13,023 nucleotides of DNA from Methanoregula sp. (lineage in GTDB: Archaea; Halobacteriota; Methanomicrobia; Methanomicrobiales; Methanospirillaceae): NCBI GenBank assembly GCA_023228295.1, contig JALOBP010000087.1, positions 1 to 13,023 of the forward strand. The letters run 5' to 3'. Under the pieces are notes generated by a model that saw only the letters and a list, made by a program, of their open reading frames with translations, was not told where the DNA came from and searched no databases. Positions 1 through 5,100 of this stretch are shown here, one piece after another; position 1 is the first letter of the stretch, and the number at the start of each line of letters is the position of its first letter. The position numbers and the translations under genes were made by a program.

Positions 1-11
1 AGATCTTTACA

Positions 12-557
12 CTACCTTTGGGATCGGGATTGAATTATATTATTCTCCATATTATTAAAGATACGTAACAAATTACTTTTCCGATTTTCTTCTAAATATG
101 AATCATTTTTGTCACGTGGATATAATGTGTCATAATTATTGTATTGTTCTCTTTGAGATTCTGCTGTTAAGACCAATCCATAAAAGGCGATTAATTTTTT
201 AGAGAGGTTACTATCGAATTTGCTAAGATCTTGTCGATTTGAATAATACATACCCCAACTTGGATAAATTGGATCTTGCCATGAAAGAGTACTATGATAT
301 CGCGGGGATTTTGGATCATTATAAGGACTGGTCGGATTAGATTTGTAGTTTTCAAATTCTTTCTCTGACATTTCAATAAAATTTAGATCGTTTAAAAATT
401 CATTTGCTAAAGCTTTTAATTCATTTTTTTGTTGAATTTGCAAAATTTTCATATTTGTGTTATCAGTCATCCAGCCACTTATCATCGCACCAACTATCGC
501 ACCTATTAAAGCGGCAATTACCGTTGCAGCGATTAACCATATTGTATTTTCATCCAT
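12..557 (-). CDS. Small membrane-anchored hypothetical protein, AT-rich
   Basis: 181 residues; family not recognised. One strongly hydrophobic segment at about residues 6-29, rich in Ala, Ile and Gly, is followed by a polar, Asn/Ser/Lys-rich remainder with predicted helices. It is probably a signal-anchor protein with one membrane pass and a soluble C-terminal domain; the side it faces is not evident. The ATG at 557 has a purine-rich GAAGGG upstream and a TATA-like ATAAATAT about 25 bp away (578-586), which supports this start. Base composition is clearly AT-richer than the rest of the window and codons favour A/T third positions, so recent acquisition is likely. No neighbour shares its strand on the visible side. 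The open frame, start signals and hydrophobic N-terminus make it a real gene; function is unknown. Confidence 0.72.
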   Translation of the reverse strand: MDENTIWLIAATVIAALIGAIVGAMISGWMTDNTNMKILQIQQKNELKALANEFLNDLNFIEMSEKEFENYKSNPTSPYNDPKSPRYHSTLSWQDPIYPSWGMYYSNRQDLSKFDSNLSKKLIAFYGLVLTAESQREQYNNYDTLYPRDKNDSYLEENRKSNLLRIFNNMENNIIQSRSQR

Positions 558-577
558 TAGTTTACCCTTCTTTTTAG

Positions 578-586
578 AATATTTAT
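578..586 (-). promoter_or_regulatory. TATA-like box of the AT-rich membrane-protein gene
   Basis: On the minus strand this reads ATAAATAT, centred about 25 bp upstream of the ATG at 557. That is the archaeal TATA-to-start-site distance, so the transcript would have almost no leader. The local sequence is AT-rich, so chance matches are likely. Confidence 0.4.
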
Positions 587-688
587 GGATTTCCCAAATA
601 CAATTATTTGAATCATTTTCTTTTAAACTGAACTGAATTTAATTGAATTTCATGGTCATTGGAAGAAAAAAGGCTCTTTCTTCTTTTA

Positions 689-853
689 GATAAGATTACG
701 ATTCCCCCCCGCCGCCCCGAAGGGCGCTCCCGCAGCGGCCTCAATTACCGTACAAATCCCAAAACCGGTAATCTGCCCAGCGAGGCCCCGACGAGGCGGC
801 CGGGCGACCCCCGAAAGGGGTGGGGATGCTCGCAAATCCACAGGTATCTTATC
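689..853. repeat. GC-rich structured element bounded by 8-bp inverted repeats
   Basis: The ends are perfect inverted repeats: GATAAGAT at 689-696 and ATCTTATC at 846-853. Inside are several potential hairpins: CGCCC/GGGCG around a CGAA loop (713-726), which competes with a GCCGC/GCGGC pairing (711-715 with 735-739); ATTACCG/CGGTAAT (744-750 with 766-772); GCCC/GGGC (775-778 with 802-805); and CCCC/GGGG around GAAA (809-820). Such an arrangement fits either a structured RNA closed by an outer stem or a small non-autonomous mobile repeat (MITE-like). A 74-codon frame on the minus strand crosses it but reads as low-complexity Ala/Gly/Pro/Arg. Strand and identity cannot be settled from this sequence. 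Confidence 0.5.
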
Positions 854-961
854 AGACCCGGAAATCCACACCACTGTGCCCGGGCGTCCATCCCCTTTCA
901 TGATCCCCAATCGAAATCCTGCCTTTTCCCTGTAGTGCTCTCCAAAATTGGGAAATGATTA

Positions 962-991
962 ATATCTGGTGAAAAGATAGATATCTGGTGA
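962..991 (+). promoter_or_regulatory. Direct repeat upstream of vapB, candidate operator
   Basis: ATATCTGGTGA occurs at 962-972 and again at 981-991, a 19-bp period. The second copy supplies the GGTGA ribosome binding site of the ATG at 995. Many VapB antitoxins bind repeats beside their own start, so autoregulation is a reasonable inference. Another reading is a simple local duplication of the translation signal. Confidence 0.45.
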
Positions 992-994
992 CAT

Positions 995-1231
995 ATGCCA
1001 AAAGTGGAGATTAAACCTGTTGACACCCAGGGGCGGATCATACTTCCCCGGGCATGGCGCAACCGTCTCACGACCAACGCCGTTGTCATTATCGATGAAG
1101 AGGACCGGCTGGAGATCCGTCCCGCAGATTCAGATCTCTCACGGTTCGTGGATGCAGTCGAGGTATCTTCAGATCATTTCGATGATTACCATAAGCTCCG
1201 CAAGGGTCTGAGGAAAGATGCGGTTCGTTGA
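995..1231 (+). CDS. vapB: VapB-type antitoxin, AbrB/MazE fold
   Basis: 78 residues. An AbrB/SpoVT-type swapped-hairpin DNA-binding domain occupies roughly residues 4-45, with the family pattern VDTQGRIILPRAWRNRL (residues 9-25) followed by a beta-rich stretch. The C-terminal part (about 46-78) is acidic and then basic, as in the toxin-binding tails of such antitoxins. It should neutralise the PIN toxin encoded just downstream and repress their shared promoter. The ATG at 995 has GGTGA three bases upstream. The last 14 bases overlap the toxin gene, which suggests translational coupling. The role as cognate antitoxin rests on fold plus position; DNA binding has not been shown for this protein. 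Confidence 0.85.
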   Translation: MPKVEIKPVDTQGRIILPRAWRNRLTTNAVVIIDEEDRLEIRPADSDLSRFVDAVEVSSDHFDDYHKLRKGLRKDAVR

Positions 1232-1634
1232 TGCCAACGTCTTCATCTACGCTGTCCTGAAACCCAGGACTGCCCTGCCGGATGCGGTCATGCGGAAGAA
1301 GAACGCTGCAAAATCCATCCTTCTCCGGATCAATGAGGGCGAACCGGTTATGACAACAACGGTTCACCTGAGCGAAGTAGCAAACGTACTGGAAGACGCA
1401 GCAGGAATCCCGTTTGCCAGCGATTTCCTTTCCGCAGTTCTCCTTAAACCCTCCATCAACGTTGAACCGGTATCCGCGGACGATTACCGCGAAAGTATCC
1501 GGCTTGCCCAGAAAAACGCCATCAGTATCAACGATGCCCTTGCCCTTATCGTAATGCAACAAAAGGGAACAGAAGAGATCTATACCTTCGACCGGCACTT
1601 TAACCGGACCGGGGTCAGGATTGTGCAGGAATAG
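1218..1634 (+). CDS. vapC: VapC-type PIN-domain ribonuclease toxin
   Basis: 138 residues, the usual size for VapC. The PIN active-site acids are present in order: D5 in FVDANVFIY, E53 in LSEVANVLE, D106 in INDALALIV and D125 in TFDRHF. These bind Mg2+/Mn2+ for endoribonuclease activity, typically against tRNA or rRNA in this family. The gene begins inside the end of vapB (ATGCGGTTCGTTGA overlaps the antitoxin stop), so the pair forms a type II toxin-antitoxin operon. The active site is complete, so the toxin is probably functional. Its RNA target cannot be predicted from sequence alone. Downstream, the complementary strand carries a gene remnant (1642-1768). Confidence 0.88.
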   Translation: MRFVDANVFIYAVLKPRTALPDAVMRKKNAAKSILLRINEGEPVMTTTVHLSEVANVLEDAAGIPFASDFLSAVLLKPSINVEPVSADDYRESIRLAQKNAISINDALALIVMQQKGTEEIYTFDRHFNRTGVRIVQE

Positions 1635-1641
1635 GATACCG

Positions 1642-1768
1642 TGCCGGACAACGTATCATCCACCGGGTAATAGTTCTCCGAATTCGTTTCCAGGTTGTTC
1701 ATCGGGTCCACCACACCAACCAGCTGCTATTGTTCATCTTTGAGCACTTCCCGACCACCCTCCCTCAT
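1642..1768 (-). pseudogene. Gene remnant with an internal stop, family unknown
   Basis: Reading the minus strand from an ATG at 1768 gives 13 codons, a TAG at 1727-1729, and then a well-behaved stretch containing VVDPMNNLETNSENYY until it runs into the end of vapC. Codon choice in the open part (GAC CCG, AAC CTG GAA, TAC CCG) matches real genes in this window. The stop follows CAA and precedes CAG, so a single C-to-T change from CAG (Gln) would explain it. I do not recognise the family. The remnant is short; chance cannot be excluded, but composition and codon use argue for a decayed gene truncated at or near the vapBC insertion point. Confidence 0.4.
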
Positions 1769-1833
1769 TTTTTCAAACAACCCCCGCTAAAAAAATTTCA
1801 ATCGACCCCTCACACCCCGCCCGGAATTTTCCA

Positions 1834-1959
1834 ATCGCGATCCGATCGATCGGCCGGAACGCTCACGTCTGAAAAATAAAAAAGTTGTAAAGTACTCCCT
1901 GAGTCAGTCAAGTAATTACCCGGTAATCGCGACCCTTACTTACACCGTTTTTTCGCGAT
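1834..1959. repeat. Cluster of ATCGCGA-type inverted repeats
   Basis: The heptamer ATCGCGA or its complement appears at 1834-1841 (as the full palindrome ATCGCGAT), 1926-1932 and 1953-1959. The last two can form a 7-bp stem with a 20-base loop, and the 13-bp palindrome at 1915-1927 overlaps its left arm. They lie in noncoding DNA and could be protein-binding sites or an RNA structure. GATC/CGCG-rich words may be common in this genome, so chance clustering is possible. Confidence 0.35.
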
Positions 1960-1985
1960 GAAATGGATCAAGGTGGGGGGGATTC

Positions 1986-2006
1986 AAAAAAAACAGGGTT
2001 CGGACC
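1986..2006 (-). terminator. Poly-T terminator after the CARF-like gene
   Basis: On the minus strand, directly after the stop of the CARF-like gene, the sequence runs GTTCGGACC...CCTG followed by eight T residues (1993-1986). Archaeal RNA polymerase terminates at such T-tracts without needing a hairpin. Confidence 0.5.
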
Positions 2007-2010
2007 GGGA

Positions 2011-2859
2011 TCACGACCCGTCCAGCATCTGTTTCACAATAGAGTTTACAGAAGGGTCCGCAAAGAACCGGAACGCCATCTCCCCGTTTGCCGTGATCCG
2101 GTATGCCGTCTCCCTCCGGCTCTGCCGGTCCGGTGCCTCATCAGCAAGACCGGCACGGGTGAGGGTCATCATGAACCAGGAAAACGTTGCCTGCGACAGA
2201 TCATTCGCCGGTTTCCGCCCGCGTTTGTAGGTAACGACAGGAGTGCCCGGCACCGGTCTCCGGATCCGCTTGCGGATATAGTACGGCCAGACCTGGGAGT
2301 ACAGGTACGACCGGGGGATATACGGGATACCCGCCGGGCCGGCAGGAACCGGGCGGTTCCGCAGGAGCACGGCGAGGATCGTCTGGTAATTCACGTTCTC
2401 AAGCATTGACCGGATATCCCGGTCCGGTACCGGGATGCTTTGCGGGATCTTCCCGTCGAACGAGCTCCAGACCTCGCCGCCGATCCAGGGGGCAAGCGCC
2501 AGGAGTGCCATGCAGAGATCCCTCTGCCCGCCCGAGAGATCGAACGTAAAACGGGCTTTCGGGTTCTCGCGCCGGATCTTTGTCAGCACTGCACGGGCGG
2601 ACGGGAAGACCGGCGGACAGACCATCTCCCGCGAGAACGGGATGGAAAGGGATGAGGAGATCTCCTTCACGGCCGATACCGCGTTGCGGATTGCGAGCCG
2701 CGATCTCTCTGTTTCAGGATTGGAAGAGATTTCATAGACTGCGCTGTCAGAAAGGACACAGGTCCGGGTAATGGTGGGAAGACTGCGGAATATTGCCGGG
2801 TATGCGGTATGGATCATCTCGCCGGCACTGATGATGTGGACGTGTTCGCCCGGATGCAT
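2011..2859 (-). CDS. Orphan CARF-like domain protein with C-terminal winged helix
   Basis: 282 residues. The first ~150 residues resemble the CARF (CRISPR-associated Rossmann fold) domain of Csa3/DUF6293-type regulators: an opening beta strand (VHIIS, 7-11), a helix with PAIF, and the nucleotide-contacting loop DLSGGQRDLCMALLALA at 107-123, where Csa3-like proteins carry SGGT/SGG-type motifs. Residues ~215-266 look like a winged helix-turn-helix (LSQATFSWFMMTLTRAGLAD, then a YRITANGE wing), so a ligand-responsive transcription regulator is likely; a cyclic oligoadenylate ligand is only an analogy. No CRISPR array, cas gene or effector is nearby. The ATG at 2859 has AGGAG ten bases upstream and a TATA-like CATTTAACC about 25 bp away. 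The upstream UPF0148 gene is probably a separate unit, because a T-tract lies between them. Confidence 0.7.
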   Translation of the reverse strand: MHPGEHVHIISAGEMIHTAYPAIFRSLPTITRTCVLSDSAVYEISSNPETERSRLAIRNAVSAVKEISSSLSIPFSREMVCPPVFPSARAVLTKIRRENPKARFTFDLSGGQRDLCMALLALAPWIGGEVWSSFDGKIPQSIPVPDRDIRSMLENVNYQTILAVLLRNRPVPAGPAGIPYIPRSYLYSQVWPYYIRKRIRRPVPGTPVVTYKRGRKPANDLSQATFSWFMMTLTRAGLADEAPDRQSRRETAYRITANGEMAFRFFADPSVNSIVKQMLDGS

Positions 2860-2878
2860 GGATCAGGGTCTCCTGTGG

Positions 2879-2888
2879 TTGGTTAAAT
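2879..2888 (-). promoter_or_regulatory. TATA-like box of the CARF-like gene
   Basis: Minus-strand GCATTTAACC is centred about 25 bp from the ATG at 2859. It implies a short or absent leader, which sits awkwardly with the AGGAG between box and start, so the exact transcription start is uncertain. Confidence 0.35.
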
Positions 2889-2911
2889 GCTTGCAGGTCA
2901 GCAGGCCGGAT

Positions 2912-2940
2912 GGGAAAAACCCATGGTGGGAAAAAAAGAA
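2912..2940 (-). terminator. T-rich terminator after the UPF0148 gene
   Basis: Reading the minus strand past the stop at 2948: seven T (2937-2931), CCCACCATGGG, then five T (2919-2915). CCC at 2920-2922 can pair with GGG at 2928-2930. Two T-tracts within 30 bp of a stop fit archaeal termination and separate this gene from the CARF-like gene. Confidence 0.5.
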
Positions 2941-2947
2941 GATTCCG

Positions 2948-3385
2948 TTAAAGTTTGCACAGCGTTTCGAGCGCTTCGGTCCCTTCCTTCACCGCGGCCA
3001 TGAGCGTGAGGACATGGTTCGGGTCCTTCTCGTTCTGGATGCGCAGGCATAAGGAGTGGATGGTGAAAGCGAGTTCCTCGGTGAGACCCCCGTCTCCCTC
3101 ATCCTCGCAGGTACATGAATCCTCGTCATGGTCCTGGCCGCAGGTGCATCCCTCGCCATGGTCATGGACATGCTCATGGTGAGCGGCAGATTCCCGCAGT
3201 GCTGAAACGGCAACCGCGGCGGGCGCGGCCTTTGCCGTGAGGGCATTCTCTGCACAGACAACGCAGAGCGTCTTGCCCTTGACCTCAAAAAGCGGGCAGC
3301 CACAGGTCTTGCAGGCCTTTTCGAGCATCTTTCCTCCTTTTAAGAGGTATTCAGCCATAATTTCATCATCTTTTCGTGAAGGCAT
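2948..3385 (-). CDS. UPF0148 / SSSCA1-type zinc-ribbon protein with a His/Cys-rich insert
   Basis: 145 residues. The N-terminal third matches the SSSCA1/ZNRD2 (UPF0148) family: AEYLLKGGKMLEKACKTCGC (residues 11-30), then FEVKGKTLCVVC, with C25/C28 and C41/C44 forming a likely zinc ribbon. The C-terminal 45 residues are helical (LTEELAFTIHSLCLRIQNE). Between them (about 69-98) is an unusual stretch rich in His, Asp, Glu and Cys, including HHEHVHDHGEGCTCG and SCTCEDE, which could bind metal. The biochemical role of archaeal members is not established. The ATG at 3385 is preceded by GGTGATC, a strong match to the 16S 3' end, which fixes the start. It is divergent from the UPF0147 gene, with only 82 bp between the starts. 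Confidence 0.85.
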   Translation of the reverse strand: MPSRKDDEIMAEYLLKGGKMLEKACKTCGCPLFEVKGKTLCVVCAENALTAKAAPAAVAVSALRESAAHHEHVHDHGEGCTCGQDHDEDSCTCEDEGDGGLTEELAFTIHSLCLRIQNEKDPNHVLTLMAAVKEGTEALETLCKL

Positions 3386-3399
3386 TTCTGATCACCGTC

Positions 3400-3445
3400 G
3401 ACTCTGATATTTAACCTATATATGCCGGTTCGGCATATTAACTAC
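3400..3445. promoter_or_regulatory. Divergent promoter region with a 19-bp inverted repeat
   Basis: The interval between the UPF0148 and UPF0147 starts contains TATA-like words usable on both strands: GTTAAATATC on the minus strand (3405-3414) and CTATATATG on the plus strand (3416-3424). Overlapping the latter is a perfect inverted repeat, ATATGCCGGTTCGGCATAT (3420-3438), with 8-bp arms and a 3-bp centre. Its position, straddling both promoters, is where a repressor or activator could control both genes. Confidence 0.55.
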
Positions 3446-3467
3446 AGGTACACAGGAAGGTGGAACT

Positions 3468-3731
3468 TTGCCCAACCCTGAAAAAACTATGGAAAACTGT
3501 ATCCTGATGCTGCAGCACATCCAGGAAGACGGTTCAATACCCCGAAATATCCGCCGCGTAGCTGACGAGACCAAGACGCTGCTCACGAACAATTCCAAGG
3601 CCATGGGGCTGCGGGCCGCGGAAGCCATCTCAAAGATTGATGAAATTTCCAATGATCCCAACATGCCCATCCATGCGCGGACCCGGATCTGGGAACTGGT
3701 ATCCCAGCTGGAGACGATACCGTTGGACTGA
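3468..3731 (+). CDS. UPF0147 family protein
   Basis: 87 residues, the normal size of this small all-helical archaeal family. The diagnostic stretch HIQEDGSIPRNIRRVADE (residues 24-41) is followed by the conserved AISKIDEISNDPNMPIHARTRI region; these proteins have no assigned function. The start is a TTG at 3468, chosen because GGAAGGTGG ends five bases upstream and because family members have a short polar lead before the first helix. The next candidate, an ATG at 3489, would remove that lead and lacks a good binding site. A T-rich tract follows the stop. Confidence 0.88.
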   Translation: MPNPEKTMENCILMLQHIQEDGSIPRNIRRVADETKTLLTNNSKAMGLRAAEAISKIDEISNDPNMPIHARTRIWELVSQLETIPLD

Positions 3732-3734
3732 TAA

Positions 3735-3779
3735 AAAAATTTCCTTTTAAGATAATTTTTCTGCCCTTTCGTTTCTTTA
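3735..3779 (+). terminator. T-tract terminator after the UPF0147 gene
   Basis: Starting just after the TGA at 3729-3731, the plus strand carries repeated T-runs (CCTTTT, AATTTTTC, CCCTTTCGTTTC), typical of multi-tract archaeal termination. Confidence 0.5.
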
Positions 3780-3947
3780 CTACAGTTCAGTATCCCGTTT
3801 CAGCACGAGGGCCTGCTCACACGCAATTACCAGCCGGTTTTTTATCCCCCTCTTAAAAAAATTCCTGCCAGTACATGCCTTCTGGCACAGGCGAATGAAA
3901 AAGGGGCTTTAAATAAACGTGCCGGGCTGCGCCAGTACCAGGACAAG

Positions 3948-4386
3948 TCACGCATTCTTTTCAAACTGCGTTCTGATCTCGTGAATACTTATGAGCATCT
4001 CATCCGATTACGGGGTGACCCGGTAACTGATGTTGTTCTCGATCTACCAGAACCCGCTCTACTCATCGTAGTGACCGATTATATAGCAGATAATAACGTA
4101 ACAGGGCACCGGCGATGACCACTGGACGTGTCATCCCGTGGTGGATGTAGAAAAAGTCCTCGAAGAGCTTCGTATTCGCGGTGATGATACCGAAGCTGAT
4201 CACAGGGTCCAGGACGTCCCCCAGGTATACCGTTGCCTGAAGAGCACCAGGTGAGAGAGCAGCCCGTGATTCTCGGTCATATGTACAGGTTCCGGGCAGG
4301 GGGCGATATGCGTTCTCTTTAACCACGGGGTATTCCGGGTTTCGCCTTCCCTTCTTTTTGTCAGAGAATGTAAAAAATACTATCAC
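3948..4386 (-). pseudogene. Decayed minus-strand gene, family unknown
   Basis: Two kinds of coding-like sequence are stitched together by frame changes. From a GTG at 4386 a 107-codon frame runs to 4063 and contains VYLGDVLDPVISFGIITANT and FEDFFYIHHGMTRPVVIAGALL. A different frame takes over near 4095 and reads ICYIIGHYDE-stop-SGFW-stop-IENNISYRVTP-stop-SDEMLISIHEIRTQFEKNA, ending at a TGA (3948-3950). The in-frame stops are TAG (4059-4061), TAG (4044-4046) and TAA (4008-4010); each would be a Gln codon before a C-to-T change. The tail is strongly protein-like. I do not recognise the family, and the upstream part of the reading is less certain than the tail. Confidence 0.45.
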
Positions 4387-4581
4387 CTTGTTTTTATTTT
4401 GTATACATGGATCAGAAAAAAATGGATTTGATGAATCCCAAAAAGATTATCCTGCCCCCCCAATTCCACCATTTTCCCCATGGGCCGGCTTCGTTCCTTA
4501 ACGAAATACGGAACATTGAGACGATGGCAATAAACGAAAATCTGCCGACATAATCCACTACAATTCTTTGGTAGTATCCAA

Positions 4582-4592
4582 CCTGTTATATA
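4582..4592 (+). promoter_or_regulatory. TATA-like box of the rubrerythrin-like gene
   Basis: TGTTATATACA lies about 50 bp before the ATG at 4639. A start site 25 bp downstream would give a leader of 25-30 bases opening with GGGAGGTT. The palindrome GTGTACAC sits directly before the ATG (4631-4638). Confidence 0.4.
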
Positions 4593-4638
4593 CAGCAGCA
4601 GGCAATGGGAGGTTAAAAAAATTTCAAGATGTGTACAC

Positions 4639-5097
4639 ATGGAAGCAGACAATTTAAAGAAGATCATTTCAACAGCTATTGACCGCGAAGTGGAAGCCTA
4701 CACGTTTTACCGCAGCATTGCCGATAAGGTAAAAGACAAAAATTTAAAGGCACTCTTTGATGAACTCGCCGGGGAGGAAAAGAAACACCGTGAGTTTTTA
4801 GAGGGATTCCTGACAAAGGAAACCAGCAGGCTGAAATTCGCTGCTGGGCATGACTATAAGGTCGGGGATGCACTCCCGTCACCGAAACTGACGGCGGACT
4901 TAAAGCCGCTCGATGGCCTGGTCCTTGCCATTAAAAAGGAACTTGACGCCATGCAGATGTATACCCAGCTCGCAAAAGCTTCCGCTGACACGGAGACACA
5001 GCTGCTCTTCACCCAGCTTGCCAACATGGAGCGGGGACACAAAGCACGGCTCGAGGACCTTTACACTGAAATGGCGTTTCCCGAGACCTGGGGATAA
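4639..5097 (+). CDS. Rubrerythrin-like ferritin-family diiron protein
   Basis: 152 residues forming a four-helix diiron domain. Helix 1 carries E17/E19 in IDREVEAYTFY, helix 2 has the ExxH pair E47/H50 (GEEKKHREFLE), helix 3 has E101 in AIKKELDAMQMY and helix 4 the second ExxH pair E131/H134 (MERGHKARLED). These are the metal ligands of rubrerythrin-type peroxidases or ferritin-like proteins. There is no C-terminal rubredoxin domain, so it is the short form and would need a separate electron donor; it acts in the cytoplasm, probably against peroxide or in iron handling. The ATG at 4639 has no close Shine-Dalgarno; the nearest purine-rich GGGAGG lies 25 bases upstream. It is convergent with DUF2115, with three bases between the stops. 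Confidence 0.85.
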   Translation: MEADNLKKIISTAIDREVEAYTFYRSIADKVKDKNLKALFDELAGEEKKHREFLEGFLTKETSRLKFAAGHDYKVGDALPSPKLTADLKPLDGLVLAIKKELDAMQMYTQLAKASADTETQLLFTQLANMERGHKARLEDLYTEMAFPETWG

Positions 5098-5100
5098 TAT

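Larger units (their letters stand above)
558..994. other. Intergenic region with no convincing gene
   Basis: About 440 bp between the AT-rich gene and vapB. The first 130 bp are AT-rich and include a 7-bp stem (662-668 with 677-683). Positions 689-853 hold the GC-rich structured element described separately. The motif AAATCC recurs at 754-759, 834-839 and 862-867; the last two extend to a 9-bp direct repeat, AAATCCACA. Overlapping open frames exist on both strands here, but they are products of the high GC content, have low-complexity translations and lack convincing ribosome binding sites. Confidence 0.6.
1635..2010. other. Intergenic region with palindromes
   Basis: Between vapC and the CARF-like gene. 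It holds the remnant at 1642-1768 and several inverted repeats: ATCGCGAT (1834-1841), a perfect 12-bp palindrome CCGATCGATCGG (1842-1853), ATTACC-C-GGTAAT (1915-1927), and ATCGCGA (1926-1932) with its complement TCGCGAT (1953-1959). No intact gene is visible. Confidence 0.55.
3732..4638. other. Long gene-poor interval holding a decayed gene
   Basis: About 900 bp without an intact, supportable gene. It contains the terminator after UPF0147, an imperfect hairpin (TGCCAG 3866-3871 with CTGGCA 3882-3887), a TATA-like CTTTAAATA on the plus strand (3905-3913), the minus-strand decayed gene at 3948-4386, and the promoter region of the rubrerythrin-like gene. In 4390-4580 I see only short, unconvincing frames. 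Confidence 0.6.

Noticed and set aside
686..958. Overlapping open frames on both strands in the GC-rich element (99 and 74 codons)
   Set aside because: Low-complexity Ala/Gly/Pro/Arg translations, no convincing start signals, and the DNA is better explained as hairpins bounded by inverted repeats.
4008..4061. Internal TAG codons as pyrrolysine
   Set aside because: One of the three stops is TAA, the readings include frame changes, and pyrrolysine use is not expected in Methanomicrobiales.
3752..4118. About 120 codons open on the plus strand, opposite the decayed gene
   Set aside because: It has no ATG and no ribosome binding site, and its only internal GTG would leave a short tail. The opposite-strand tail reading is more protein-like.
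4383..4667. 94-codon minus-strand frame overlapping the start of the rubrerythrin-like gene
   Set aside because: It is partly antisense to a well-supported gene, has a Cys/His/Leu-rich unstructured translation, and no family resemblance.
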